DNA of 64,000 bases from JAWPMT01 sp965227935 (lineage in GTDB: Bacteria; Bacteroidota; Bacteroidia; Cytophagales; Cyclobacteriaceae): positions 1,054,001 to 1,118,000 of the forward strand of contig CBDDGS010000019.1 of assembly GCA_965227935.1 (NCBI GenBank), in the 5' to 3' direction. Made by a program: the position numbers and the translations under genes. The stretch's first letter is position 1, and each line of letters opens with the position of its first letter. The notes below the pieces were generated by a model. That model made no database searches. It saw nothing but the letters and a program-made list of their open reading frames with translations, and had not been told where the DNA came from. Shown piece by piece: positions 48,537 to 58,138 of the stretch.

Positions 48537-49637
48537 TTATATGTAATTGATGGGGTTAGTGCGCACCCCTGACAAACGAACTGCAATATTAGCGAATTTT
48601 TCTTTTAAACGATCACCGATCAATTCCTTTGTAAACACTTCACTTTCGTAGTGACCGATGTCTGCAACTATTAGGTCGTTGTCCGCTTCGAAGAAGTCGT
48701 GGTACTTAAAATCAGCTGTAATAAAGACGTCTGCACCAGCGCGTTTGGCTTTGGACAGCAAGAAACGTCCGGCACCTCCGCACACAGCAATCTTACGCAC
48801 GTTTTCCTTGACCATGGCGGTGCATCTGATGACCTCGAGTTCCATGCTCTCCTTCAACATCGCGAAGAACTCACGGGTATCCATCGGATTGGGCAGTACG
48901 CCAACGGCACCGCTGCCGACATCCTGGTTCTCATTGCTCAGCGGCTGCAGGTAATAGGCCACCTCCTCATAGGGGTGTGCCGCCTTGAGTGCATGGATGA
49001 TAGATCGTTGCTTATAGGTAGGTAGAATTACTTCCAGGCGCTTTTCAGACACAGTCTCGTCCTGTAGTTGGGAGCCGATGGTAGGATTGGCCTTCTCATT
49101 GGGCCGGAAGGTGCCTTCACCTTCGAGTTGAAAGCTACAGTGGTCGTAATTGCCGATTTCACCGACGCCAGCTTTGTAGAGGGCCTGCAATACCTTTTCT
49201 GCACTTTCTTTTGGTACGAAGGCCACCAGCTTGCTGAGGGTATCATTCTTAGGTGACAATACCTTGACACTTTGTAGTCCGATCTTTTCGGCGATCTTCG
49301 AGTTGACCCCATCGTGTACGTGATCCAAATTTGTGTGGATGGCATAGATACAGATATCGTGCTTAATCGCCTGAATCACACACTTTTCCACCCAGTGATT
49401 GCCAGTAAGTCTTTTGAGGCCTCCGAAAATCAGGGGGTGGTGGGCGACGATGAGGTTCGTACCTTCCTGGATCGCCTCATTGATCACTTCCATCGTCACG
49501 TCCAAAGTGACGAGCACCCCTTTCAGTTCGGAGGAGGCATTGCCCACGAGCAGTCCGGAGTTGTCATACGACTCCTGGTAGACGGGTGGGGCCCATGATT
49601 CCAGCTCGTTTAGAATATCTTTGACCTTCATAGACAA
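48537..49637 (-). CDS. Nif3-like dinuclear metal centre protein (YqfO type)
   Basis: 366 residues. The N-terminal and C-terminal halves form the NIF3/YbgI metal fold: IVAHHPLIFGG with the metal His pair near residue 65, YAIHTNLDHVHDGVN with further ligands, and a C-terminal DVFITADFKYHD then VADIGHYESE. Between them (about 130-245) is an inserted domain (LVAFVPKESAEKVLQALYKAGVG) of the YqfO/PII-like type, explaining the length over about 250 residues. The family has been linked to GTP cyclohydrolase I type 2-like or unknown metal-dependent hydrolysis. It is divergent from lpxK (2 bases apart). Confidence 0.92.
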   Translation of the reverse strand: MSMKVKDILNELESWAPPVYQESYDNSGLLVGNASSELKGVLVTLDVTMEVINEAIQEGTNLIVAHHPLIFGGLKRLTGNHWVEKCVIQAIKHDICIYAIHTNLDHVHDGVNSKIAEKIGLQSVKVLSPKNDTLSKLVAFVPKESAEKVLQALYKAGVGEIGNYDHCSFQLEGEGTFRPNEKANPTIGSQLQDETVSEKRLEVILPTYKQRSIIHALKAAHPYEEVAYYLQPLSNENQDVGSGAVGVLPNPMDTREFFAMLKESMELEVIRCTAMVKENVRKIAVCGGAGRFLLSKAKRAGADVFITADFKYHDFFEADNDLIVADIGHYESEVFTKELIGDRLKEKFANIAVRLSGVRTNPINYI

Positions 49638-49639
49638 GT

Positions 49640-50701
49640 ATGGTTTGGTGGCAAGTTATTTTATTTCCCTTTGCTATTCTATATGATGGCATCACGCGAT
49701 TTCGCAACCACCTCTTCAATATAGGTTCCACTCCCTCGTTTGAATTTGATGCCAATGTGATCAGTGTAGGCAACCTGGCGGTTGGAGGGACGGGCAAGAC
49801 ACCCGTCGTCATGTGGCTTGCCGAGCACTTTCTTGCTGCTGGCAAGCAGGTGGCGATCCTCAGTCGAGGCTATGGACGCAGCACAAGGGGCTTCCGTAGG
49901 GCTACTCCTGAAGACACCCCAAAAACGATTGGTGATGAGTCTTTTATGTACTGTCGCCGATACATGGATCGCGGTGTGCTGGTAGCGGTGGCGGAAGAGC
50001 GGGCCTGGGCCATTCCCTGGATATTGACAGAGCAGCCAGACAATGATATAATTATTCTTGATGATGCTTATCAGCACAGAGAGGTGAAGCCCTCTGTCAG
50101 TTTACTACTTACGACCTGGTCGCGACCGTTTTATCGAGACTTTGTCATGCCCGCAGGAAGATTGAGGGAGAGCCGATCAGGAGCGAGGAGAGCGGACCTA
50201 GTGACCATGACCAAGTGCCCTGCCCAGATCACCGAAGATCATCAAAAGGCTCGCGCCTCCGACATCGCCCGATATTCTGATGCCCCAGTTTCGTTTTCGA
50301 CTACAGAATACGGAGACCTTGTACCTTTTGAGATGTCCAGCTCGGGAGCGCCAGCCAGGAAGTTTGTGGCCGTGGCCGGTCTTGCTTCAAACGCGCCCTT
50401 TAGAAAATGGTGCGAGCAGCACTTTCCGATAGAGACATTTATAGGATTCCCCGATCATCATCGTTACAGTAGCAAGAACGTTGCTCGCCTGGTCAGGCTA
50501 CTCGGTCCCGATGTGGGTTTGATCACCACTGAAAAAGATGCTGTGAAGCTGATGCAGTTCGATGAACTCAAAAGCTTTTTGTGCTTCTATGTGCCTATTC
50601 AGGTGCGTTTTTTGGTGGGCGAGCGAGAAATGTTGGATACGATTGAGGGAAGTCTCCGGGATTACCAGCGGGAGGTACCGGGGGATGAGAAAGATAATTA
50701 G
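49640..50701 (+). CDS. lpxK: Tetraacyldisaccharide 4'-kinase
   Basis: 353 residues. Inner-membrane-associated kinase that phosphorylates the lipid A precursor at the 4' position. N-terminal membrane-contacting helix (WWQVILFPFAILYDGITR); P-loop GNLAVGGTGKTP (Gly-Gly-Thr-Gly-Lys-Thr at 49-54); IILDDAYQHREV is the catalytic DD..QHR block; LITTEKDAVKL lies near the end. Its presence confirms an LPS-type outer membrane. The porin gene starts two bases after the stop. Confidence 0.95.
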   Translation: MVWWQVILFPFAILYDGITRFRNHLFNIGSTPSFEFDANVISVGNLAVGGTGKTPVVMWLAEHFLAAGKQVAILSRGYGRSTRGFRRATPEDTPKTIGDESFMYCRRYMDRGVLVAVAEERAWAIPWILTEQPDNDIIILDDAYQHREVKPSVSLLLTTWSRPFYRDFVMPAGRLRESRSGARRADLVTMTKCPAQITEDHQKARASDIARYSDAPVSFSTTEYGDLVPFEMSSSGAPARKFVAVAGLASNAPFRKWCEQHFPIETFIGFPDHHRYSSKNVARLVRLLGPDVGLITTEKDAVKLMQFDELKSFLCFYVPIQVRFLVGEREMLDTIEGSLRDYQREVPGDEKDN

Positions 50702-50703
50702 TT

Positions 50704-52569
50704 TTGCGCGTGCTTTTCAGAGGATCACTCGTTGTTGCTTTCGTGCTGGTGGGTCTGCAGTCGCTGTGTCAAATCACGGATGATTCCAGTAAGTTGGTCT
50801 ATGGACCCAGTACCCTGTACTACATATACGAGCCCGATCTCAAAAACAACATCGAAGTTGAGCGCCGCATAGACACCACCCTTTATGAGCTCGAAAATTA
50901 TCGCTACTACGACCAGCGAGACAGGTTCTACCAGAACCTAGGTAACAATGGCACTGCCATGGGGCCGGTTTTTCCGGAGATGCCATCGATGATCGGAAAG
51001 CGCTCGGGTTTACATTCTTATGACTATCTGTTCAAGTACCCGGATCAACTCAAATACTACAATACCAAGTCACCGTACATAGAGGCACAAGCGGTATTCG
51101 GAGGTCGGGGTAGGTCCAGCCTTGACTTGTCATATTCCGTGAATATCAGCCCCAATTGGAACGCCGGGTTTGATATCCATCGGATGGCCTCGGATAAGCA
51201 AATTGGCGCCGAGCAGACGCAGGGTGATCGCAATGCGCAGGGTACAGGCTACGATATCTACACTTATTACGAACACCCTGAGAAGCCTTACAAGCTGTTG
51301 TTCAATTACACGGCCAGGGATCAGGATATCGATGAGACTGGGGGTGTATATGTGGAGTCGGAAGAGCCATTGGAGTTCGAATTCTTCCAGTACCTGGATT
51401 CCCGCATACGTCTCGATGATGCTTTCGCCGCTATCAATTACAGCAATGTCCATCTCTATCATGAGTACGCACTGTTCAAGCAGTTCCAACTCTATCACCA
51501 ATTTGATCGGTTCAGACAAAAGCAGACGTATCAAGACCACTACGAAAGTTCAGCAGCCTTGAGCTACAGGGACTTTTACGATCAGTTTCTCTTTGATATC
51601 GATAGTACACAGGAGAGGTATCAGTTCAATTCACTGACTAATGAAGTAGGCTTGAAAGGTACCGTAGCGTCTGTATTCTATCGCTTTTATGTCAGAAGGA
51701 GGGATGTCGATTTCGAGTACGTGTTTTTTGATGCGCCGAAGGAGGCAGAGAATTACCTGGGCGGCTTGATGCGACTCAATTGGAAGTCCTTCAGTGTGCA
51801 AGCGGAAGCCGAAGCGTTGCCTACGGGCGAATTCCTGCTGAGAGGTACGCTGGACAGTGATTTCCTATTCGCGAGATACACTTCTATGAGGTACAAGCCT
51901 AGTTACCTTGCCGACCGGTACTTTGGCAACCATTACGAATGGCGCAACAATTTCATCCAGGGCTTTACGAATGAGCTCTATGGGGGCATCAAGGTGCGGC
52001 TTGGGCCAATGTACTTTTCGCCAACGGCCCGATTTACCAATCTCGACGAATTCATCTACTTCGACCAGAACAAAGAAGCGGCACAGGCTTCAGGTGCGGC
52101 TTTGGTGAGTCGCTTCGGAGGAGATCTTGATTTCAAGCTGACCACCAGCAAGGAAAGAGGGAGTGCATTTCACTTCGAAAATGAAGCGTACTACACGGTT
52201 GTTACGGGTGGGGCCTCGTCCCTCATCAGAGTGCCATCCTTTTTCTTCAATGGGCGCTACTTCTGGCGTGGTAACATCTTCCAACAATCCGTGCCGGTGG
52301 AGATCGGCGTCAGCGCGCACAGCAAGTCTGGCTACCTGGCCAATGACTATGACCCTGTCACTGGTCAGTTCTTTCTGCAGGACGATTTCAAAATCGACAG
52401 CTTCATCGCCATGGACGCCTTCCTCAACATGAGAATTGATAAGATATTTGCCTTTGTGAAGGTGACCCACTTCAACCAGGCCACCAATTCGGGCTACTTT
52501 GTGACCCCTTTGTATCCGGGTCAGGCACAAGTATTTGACCTGGGCGTGCGATGGCTATTCTTTGACTGA
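50704..52569 (+). CDS. Putative porin (Bacteroidota outer-membrane barrel)
   Basis: 621 residues. Signal peptide up to about LCQ, then beta-barrel sequence with alternating aromatic and polar residues and a C-terminal FDLGVRWLFF strand ending, as in outer-membrane barrels. The region TKSPYIEAQAVFGGRGRSSLDLSYSVNISPNW and VFGGRGRSSL matches the family annotated as putative porin in Bacteroidota. No ATG gives the signal peptide; TTG at 50704 or GTG at 50710 must serve. Coupled to lpxK upstream and to miaE downstream (two bases). Confidence 0.82.
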   Translation: MRVLFRGSLVVAFVLVGLQSLCQITDDSSKLVYGPSTLYYIYEPDLKNNIEVERRIDTTLYELENYRYYDQRDRFYQNLGNNGTAMGPVFPEMPSMIGKRSGLHSYDYLFKYPDQLKYYNTKSPYIEAQAVFGGRGRSSLDLSYSVNISPNWNAGFDIHRMASDKQIGAEQTQGDRNAQGTGYDIYTYYEHPEKPYKLLFNYTARDQDIDETGGVYVESEEPLEFEFFQYLDSRIRLDDAFAAINYSNVHLYHEYALFKQFQLYHQFDRFRQKQTYQDHYESSAALSYRDFYDQFLFDIDSTQERYQFNSLTNEVGLKGTVASVFYRFYVRRRDVDFEYVFFDAPKEAENYLGGLMRLNWKSFSVQAEAEALPTGEFLLRGTLDSDFLFARYTSMRYKPSYLADRYFGNHYEWRNNFIQGFTNELYGGIKVRLGPMYFSPTARFTNLDEFIYFDQNKEAAQASGAALVSRFGGDLDFKLTTSKERGSAFHFENEAYYTVVTGGASSLIRVPSFFFNGRYFWRGNIFQQSVPVEIGVSAHSKSGYLANDYDPVTGQFFLQDDFKIDSFIAMDAFLNMRIDKIFAFVKVTHFNQATNSGYFVTPLYPGQAQVFDLGVRWLFFD

Positions 52570-52571
52570 CG

Positions 52572-53177
52572 ATGGAAAACGACCTACAGAAAACGACACT
52601 CGGCCTCCAGCTACCCACCGATCCGCGCTGGACGAATATCGCCGAAAAACAGATCGAGGATATTCTGGTCGATCATGCCTATTGCGAGCAGAAAGCCGCG
52701 TCGTCCTGTATTTCCCTGATTGTCCAATACCCTGAGCGGGCCAAATTGATAGATATGCTCACGCCGGTGGTTGCCGAGGAGTGGGCGCACTTTGAGCGTG
52801 TAATCGAGCAGCTGCGAAAGCGTGGTTTCGAACTAGGCAAACAGCGCAAGGACGAGTATGTCATTCGCCTGTCGGAGATCCTGAAGAAGGGGGGAAGTCG
52901 CGAGCAGCAGCTGGTCGAGAAACTACTGATGAATGCTCTTATAGAGGCGCGGAGTTGCGAGCGGTTCAAGCTGCTCTGGAAGAACATTGCCGATGAGGAG
53001 CTGCAGACATTTTACTACGAGCTCATGGTCTCAGAGGCGGGTCACTACCACAATTTTCTTGAGCTGGCCAAAGAGTACATGCCCGAAGACTATGTGGAGC
53101 AACGTTGGAAGGAATTCCTGGAGGCCGAGGCCGAGATCATTCGGACATTAGAGGTCCGCGGCGATAGGATGCATTAG
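52572..53177 (+). CDS. miaE: tRNA-(ms2io6A)-hydroxylase-like diiron protein
   Basis: 201 residues, ferritin-like four-helix fold. Iron ligands: Glu in DHAYCEQKAAS, EEWAHFERV (ExxH), EARSCERF, and SEAGHYHNF (ExxH). MiaE hydroxylates the isopentenyl group of ms2i6A37 in tRNAs reading U-starting codons. The length matches bacterial MiaE. It starts two bases after the porin gene. Confidence 0.92.
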   Translation: MENDLQKTTLGLQLPTDPRWTNIAEKQIEDILVDHAYCEQKAASSCISLIVQYPERAKLIDMLTPVVAEEWAHFERVIEQLRKRGFELGKQRKDEYVIRLSEILKKGGSREQQLVEKLLMNALIEARSCERFKLLWKNIADEELQTFYYELMVSEAGHYHNFLELAKEYMPEDYVEQRWKEFLEAEAEIIRTLEVRGDRMH

Positions 53178-53629
53178 GCGATTTGGGGCGCCCCACCGCA
53201 CAGTCCTTGCGGCCAGACCTCCGCTGAGCGGGTCAGCCGCGCTCTTCCGTGGCGCGTTTCTCCTAGCCGGTGGAGACACCATAGCCGACAACTTAGTCGG
53301 AATTGAACCACAAAGGAGTTGGCCCGGCTTTGGTGGCAGATCATAAGTCCCTCCCTTTGAGGGAGGTTAGGAGGGTGAGGAAACCAATTGGCGTACAAGT
53401 CACCCCCTTATCCCCCTCCAGGGGGAGATTTAATGGCCTAAAAAACACCAATTCTATAGTAGGTGGTACGGCATCTCCTTAAGTTGACGGCTATCGTGAA
53501 GACACCGGCATCGCGATTAACAGTCATCCTCTTGGATAGCTGCGTGGTTTCCTATCCTGCATTGAATATCTGTACGTCCCAAAAGGACAAAACCTAAAAA
53601 CTCAAAAACCTAAAAACCCAAAAACTCTG
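53178..53629. repeat. Gene-free stretch with several palindromic and tandem repeats
   Basis: A 452-base gap. It contains TGGGGCGCCCCA (53184-53195, perfect palindrome); CCCTCCC-TTTGA-GGGAGG (about 53349-53366); CCCCCT...AGGGGG (about 53412-53426); and a 16-base tandem CCTAAAAACTCAAAAA / CCTAAAAACCCAAAAA (53593-53608, 53609-53624). A GC-rich stretch before 53310 contrasts with an AT-rich tail. Typical mixture of intergenic repeat copies between convergent genes. Confidence 0.6.
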
Positions 53630-54889
53630 CTAAGTTTTCTGCTTCTTCTTTTTCGCAGCGGGGAAGAGGATGTTGTTGAGGATCAGCCGGTATCCCGGAG
53701 AGTTGGGGTGTAGATTGAGGTCAGTAGGCTCCTCACTCACATAGTGCTGGTAGTCTTCAGGGTCGTGTCCGCCGTAGAATGTCCAGAATCCCTTGCCGAG
53801 GATGCCGTGGATGTACTTGGCCTCGTCGATGGACTTTGTCTCACCCATCAGCAGCACATCACCCTTGATCAGGTCCTTCTTGAAGCCTGTCGTCTGGCCC
53901 ATAAATCCTTTGATGATCTTCTCGTGGTTTTGCGTGAGCATCGTAGGTACGGGATCCCATTTGGCGGAGAATTCAAACAAATGGAAGTAGTCACGCTCTT
54001 CGCGAAGGCCGCGTTCTTGCGGCTGGTTGTCAATGTTGGAGAACTCGTACTCGAAAGGATTGCGCTCGATCGTGAAGTTTTCAAAGGCCATGGTCTTTTC
54101 GAAGTCCAGCTTCTGCTGCGCACGGGGGTCAGCGGGATCTCCATCAAACATTACGTCGCAAATGTCTACTCCCTCTGCTGCCAATGCAATGTCATAAGTG
54201 TCTGTAGCTGAGCACATCGCGAAAAGGAAGCCACCACTGGCTACATAGGTCTTGATACGCTGGACGATGCCCAGCTTGAGGTGAGAGACCTTCGAGAAGC
54301 CGTGTTTGCGAGCCGATTCCTCATATTCTTTCTTCTGCTGTTGGTACCAGGGCAGGTGTCGATAGTTGCGATAAAACCTGCCGTACTGTCCGGTAAAGTC
54401 TTCGTGGTGGAGATGGAGCCAGTCGTACTTCGGTAACTCATTGTACATGACCTCGTCATCAAAGATGACATCATAAGGAATTTCAGCGTAGGTGAGTACA
54501 AGTGTCACGGCGTCGTCCCATGGTTGCTTACTCTTGGGAGAGTACACGGCGATCTTTGGATATTTTTCCAGCTTCATCACATCCATATTGGACGATGGGC
54601 TGCCGATTTCATTGAGGATCTGGTTGGCGTCCGCGTCGGAGATGACGAGATAGGAGACGTTGCGGATGATGAGCTCGTTCTCGATTTGCTGCAGGTACTT
54701 GATCATGAAGCTGCCCCCGCGGAAGTTGAGCAGCCAATCGACATTTACTTCCTTCTCCAGTGTCCAATAGGCGATGCCATATGCTTTCAGGTGGTTGCTC
54801 TGTGTTTCGTCCATGGGTATCAACAAATAGGATGCCTGCAACTGACAAGACATCAATACCATAGCCGTAATTATTCCCAATCTCCTCAT
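53630..54889 (-). CDS. Exported protein of the family annotated 'asparagine synthetase B' (no synthetase domain)
   Basis: 419 residues from the ATG at 54889, which opens a signal sequence (MRRLGIITAMVLMSCQLQA); the ATG at 54946 gives an extension without signal character. Pattern: SYLLIPMDETQSNHLKAYGIAYW, VNVDWLLNFRGGSF, VTLVLTYAEIPYDVIFDDEV, YDWLHLHHEDFTGQYG, and GFWTFYGGHDPEDYQHYVS near the end. Databases label such proteins asparagine synthetase B, but neither an N-terminal Cys2 glutaminase nor an ATP-pyrophosphatase SGGxDS motif is present. A glutamine-amidotransferase-like fold is possible. Real function unknown. Confidence 0.75.
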   Translation of the reverse strand: MRRLGIITAMVLMSCQLQASYLLIPMDETQSNHLKAYGIAYWTLEKEVNVDWLLNFRGGSFMIKYLQQIENELIIRNVSYLVISDADANQILNEIGSPSSNMDVMKLEKYPKIAVYSPKSKQPWDDAVTLVLTYAEIPYDVIFDDEVMYNELPKYDWLHLHHEDFTGQYGRFYRNYRHLPWYQQQKKEYEESARKHGFSKVSHLKLGIVQRIKTYVASGGFLFAMCSATDTYDIALAAEGVDICDVMFDGDPADPRAQQKLDFEKTMAFENFTIERNPFEYEFSNIDNQPQERGLREERDYFHLFEFSAKWDPVPTMLTQNHEKIIKGFMGQTTGFKKDLIKGDVLLMGETKSIDEAKYIHGILGKGFWTFYGGHDPEDYQHYVSEEPTDLNLHPNSPGYRLILNNILFPAAKKKKQKT

Positions 54890-55014
54890 AGACTTCAATC
54901 GATCGTTGTTGAACAAAAAGGTAAGTAGTAATTCAACGGAATTCAAAGTAGAATGATATGAATATCCTCACAGGTCATCTTTGCGGTTGCATCTGTACCC
55001 TGTACATTTGACCT

Positions 55015-56253
55015 GTGGATCTCCAGGAAAACGTAAAGGAAGGCTTAAAATCAATTAAAGCCAACAAACTGAGGACAATTCTGACGGCCCTCATCATCGC
55101 TTTTGGCATCACATCTCTGGTCGGCAGTCTCACTGTTGTGGACGGGATTCAGGCCTCTATCACCAAGAGTTTTTCCAACCTCGGAGCCAATACTTTTGAC
55201 ATCGAAAGTCGTCGTACAGATCGGAGTAGCACCGATGGGAGCAAGGCGAAAGTCTACCCCCCGTTGACGTACAGCGATCTACGGATCTTCAAGGACAAAT
55301 ACACAGGACCAGGTACCGTCAGTCTCAATACATGGGTGACTGGCATTGCTGAAGTGAAACGCGGCAATAAAGTGACCAACCCCAACCTCCAGATCCGCGG
55401 AGGCGATGAAGACTTTTTGGTAGTAGAAGGATACGACACGAAGCAGGGAAGAGGCTTCTCACTAGGAGAGTCCAAGAATGGAGCCTTCGTCTGTATGATC
55501 GGCAGTCAAGTGGAGGACAAGCTTTTCGAGGATTTCGAGAGTCCGGTAGGCGATTATATCGTCACGCAAGGCGTCCGGCTTAAAGTGGTCGGCACACTGA
55601 AAGAGGAGGGTGGCGCTACTGGCAATACCTCCGTCGATCGGACGGTGATGGTCCCCATTGAGACGGCCAGAAGGATGGCCAAGAATCGACAGCTAAGATA
55701 CGAGGCAACCGTGGCTGTGCCTGATCCCACGCAGGTGGACTATGCTGTAGGGATAGCCACAGGGCTTATGCGACGGATTCGAGCAGATCGGATCGGGGAG
55801 GAGAACTCCTTCGACGTACCTGTAAGTAGGTCTTTGGCTGAGCGTCTGGGGCAGATCATCACCTACCTGCGATCAGCGGGCTTCGGCATCGGGTTTATCA
55901 CACTACTGGGGGCGTCCATTGCACTGATGAATATCATGCTGGTCTCGGTCACGGAGCGCACGAGAGAGATTGGCGTACGCAAGGCACTGGGAGCTACCCC
56001 TCTAAAGATCCGCAGGCAATTTCTTATTGAGGCGATCGTGATATGTCAGCTGGGGGGAATGACCGGTATTCTACTGGGCTTACTCGTCGGTAACCTCCTG
56101 TCGAGTTCCGTGTTCAATGCGCCGTTTGTGATTCCCTGGTTATGGATCATTTTTGGTTTGATCGTGGGGACGCTGGTCGGCCTGGGATCGGGCTATTTCC
56201 CTGCCCGGAAAGCGGCCAAGCTAGATCCCATAGAGTCGCTGCGTTTCGAATAA
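55015..56253 (+). CDS. MacB/FtsX-type ABC transporter permease
   Basis: 412 residues starting at GTG 55015. A single N-terminal membrane helix (LRTILTALIIAFGITSLVGSL) precedes a large periplasmic MacB-PCD domain (about 45-270), then three membrane helices. The FtsX C-terminal signature ERTREIGVRKALGATPLKIRRQFLIEAIVI is present, ending ARKAAKLDPIESLRFE. The family exports lipoproteins, peptides or drugs through mechanotransmission; no ATPase gene is adjacent. Upstream on the other strand is the asparagine-synthetase-B-like gene. Confidence 0.92.
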   Translation: MDLQENVKEGLKSIKANKLRTILTALIIAFGITSLVGSLTVVDGIQASITKSFSNLGANTFDIESRRTDRSSTDGSKAKVYPPLTYSDLRIFKDKYTGPGTVSLNTWVTGIAEVKRGNKVTNPNLQIRGGDEDFLVVEGYDTKQGRGFSLGESKNGAFVCMIGSQVEDKLFEDFESPVGDYIVTQGVRLKVVGTLKEEGGATGNTSVDRTVMVPIETARRMAKNRQLRYEATVAVPDPTQVDYAVGIATGLMRRIRADRIGEENSFDVPVSRSLAERLGQIITYLRSAGFGIGFITLLGASIALMNIMLVSVTERTREIGVRKALGATPLKIRRQFLIEAIVICQLGGMTGILLGLLVGNLLSSSVFNAPFVIPWLWIIFGLIVGTLVGLGSGYFPARKAAKLDPIESLRFE

Positions 56254-56619
56254 CTAAGGCTTCAATTCCTGACTCATCTCTCGCAGCTTGCCCAGAGCAT
56301 CGAAGCGAATGCGCAGCTGATACATGGCCGTATCTCCTTCGCAATTGAGGTCGTAGTAGAAGAACTTTTGATTGCGATTGTACAACTCGTGTCGTGTGGG
56401 TTTACCCAGTAGCTGCTGAACCTGGTTCTGACCTTCACCCTTCAGTGTGCCTTCTTCATCGAGTAGCAACTGTACGTGCTGCAGTCTGTAGTCCGTACAA
56501 TCAGTCAATGCCGATTTCCACCGCTGACTATCAAAGCCATCGATCTGGGGAGCGGAGTAACATGCTAAAAGGATCACCGGCACGAATGCCAGAACCCTAC
56601 TGTTCAATCTGAGGTTCAT
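56254..56619 (-). CDS. BamE/SmpA-like small lipoprotein
   Basis: 121 residues. A lipoprotein signal ends at LLAC (Cys20). The mature part has a short helix and the pattern GEGQNQVQQLLGKPTRHELYN, FFYYDLN, LRIRFDALGKL, similar to SmpA/OmlA-BamE domains that form an alpha-alpha-beta-beta-beta fold. Such proteins help outer-membrane assembly, or bind ligands in other contexts. Convergent with the ABC permease gene (no gap). Confidence 0.65.
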   Translation of the reverse strand: MNLRLNSRVLAFVPVILLACYSAPQIDGFDSQRWKSALTDCTDYRLQHVQLLLDEEGTLKGEGQNQVQQLLGKPTRHELYNRNQKFFYYDLNCEGDTAMYQLRIRFDALGKLREMSQELKP

Positions 56620-56687
56620 AACTCGAATATAAAAGGATTGCCAACTCGAAGTCTCAAGGTATTTTTGCCTCAGTAAATCTATTGGTC

Positions 56688-57134
56688 ATGGTAAAGGTTG
56701 TAGGTATTGTCAGATTTTTGTCCATTGTGCTCTTTCTGGGTATTCTGACACTGGTGTATGCCTACATTCCATTGGACGTCCAGATCGTGCCGGACGACGC
56801 CGGGATGACCATCGGTAGGGACCTGTTCTTCTACGGTGTGGCTTCTTTCTTTCTCGTGGTCAATATCGTATTTGTCGCCATCTTTCGCATGGTCGGAAAA
56901 CAGCTTAGGGAGAAGAGCGAAAACATCTTCGCCTGGCTCAAAGCGGGTAGTCCTGCAATCAATGTCTACATCACCTTGTTGGTGGGTTTTATAGGTGTGA
57001 TCAACAACTCACTCAGCGTTTCGCCATCAAGTTATGCCTACCTTAATTTCCTCGGACCCATCGCGTTGCTGGTGTGGATAGGAGGGTTTATCTACCTGGC
57101 ATTCAAGGCCAAAAACCTTTCTACCGAAGGATGA
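56688..57134 (+). CDS. Small polytopic membrane protein of unknown function
   Basis: 148 residues from ATG 56688 (a TTG two codons earlier is in frame). Four hydrophobic segments: about 5-27, 47-70, 93-113 and 123-140. No known family. The last 14 bases overlap the convergent barrel gene. Confidence 0.7.
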   Translation: MVKVVGIVRFLSIVLFLGILTLVYAYIPLDVQIVPDDAGMTIGRDLFFYGVASFFLVVNIVFVAIFRMVGKQLREKSENIFAWLKAGSPAINVYITLLVGFIGVINNSLSVSPSSYAYLNFLGPIALLVWIGGFIYLAFKAKNLSTEG

Positions 57135-57870
57135 TGCCGATGCCGGCTTTGATGAAATTGAACTTCACGCCGTACCAGTTCTGATGCTGATAGCCGAGCC
57201 GAAAGCTCGTCGTCGGACCGTCTGCATGACCTTGGGGTCGGAAGTCTGCAAACAGGGAGAAATCCTTGCGGGGGTAGCCATCCCCTGACCATCGGAAGAC
57301 CGCAGTTGGCACAAGTCTTCCACCCATAGCGAAAACAGACAGCTCACCCAACCCCTCAAAATGCGTCTGGTCTATTTCCACTTCGTGAGAGAAGCCAAGC
57401 CCTCCGACAAGTCGAACGGATCGGGAGTTGACAATATTGAACTGGACCACCTGCCAATCCCATGTGCTCAGAGTTCCCGTCATATCAAAGACACGAGTAT
57501 ATCGGAGCTGCGTCGATAGCAGCCCCCAGTTACCCCGGATAGTAGGGGTAAGGAGCGACACGTTCCCAGAGGGGTCAAACCCACCGGAAACATCGGTCTC
57601 AAAGCTTATTCTCCAGGGTTCCTCGTATCGTCGGTGGAGCTGGTGGACCTGCGCGAGATACAACCCCTCGAAAGGCAGTCGGATGATAAACCAGGCAGCT
57701 TCCAGGAAGAAGGCGTCAAGCTCATCGTCTCCGTCCGAGCTCCAGGAATCAGACGAGGAGCCACTATCTCCGCTTTCCTTGTGCTCCCTGGCACGTTCTT
57801 TCACTTCCCCGACCTGGGCAAAGGCACCGATGCAGAGGATGAGGGATATGGCGATAAGTATGGATCTCAT
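57121..57870 (-). CDS. Outer-membrane beta-barrel-like exported protein
   Basis: 249 residues from ATG 57870, starting a signal peptide MRSILIAISLILCIGAFAQ. A low-complexity Ser/Asp stretch (SGDSGSSSDSWSSDGDD, about 31-47) follows. The rest has alternating hydrophobic strands (GNWGLLSTQLRYTRVF, VVQFNIVNSRSVRLVGGLGF, SFRLGYQHQNWYGVKFNFIKAG) typical of an 8-12-strand barrel. Function unknown. The Ser/Asp linker may be a surface-exposed spacer. Confidence 0.65.
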   Translation of the reverse strand: MRSILIAISLILCIGAFAQVGEVKERAREHKESGDSGSSSDSWSSDGDDELDAFFLEAAWFIIRLPFEGLYLAQVHQLHRRYEEPWRISFETDVSGGFDPSGNVSLLTPTIRGNWGLLSTQLRYTRVFDMTGTLSTWDWQVVQFNIVNSRSVRLVGGLGFSHEVEIDQTHFEGLGELSVFAMGGRLVPTAVFRWSGDGYPRKDFSLFADFRPQGHADGPTTSFRLGYQHQNWYGVKFNFIKAGIGIILR

Positions 57871-58138
57871 GTGCAAGTAGTAGGTCAAAAAGTTACCCAA
57901 GAACTTACAAACTATATGCCAAAACGAGACCATACCCTAAGCCTATCGTGGGTAGAAATTGCACTTTGGGAATCATTATCCGGTCATTATAAAAAGTCCA
58001 GAAAATCAATTGATTATGAATTTGATGTAAAGAAATACTGAAGACCTTGTGGAAAAACTTTATCGGTTCTCAATGCTATTTTGTATAATTTCAAGATTTA
58101 AAATTGTGGAATTCAAGCTTTTAATGGACTTCTAATCT

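Noticed and set aside
53174..53398. 74-residue minus-strand frame between miaE and the convergent gene
   Set aside because: It lies in palindromic repeats and GC-rich debris; no natural protein pattern.
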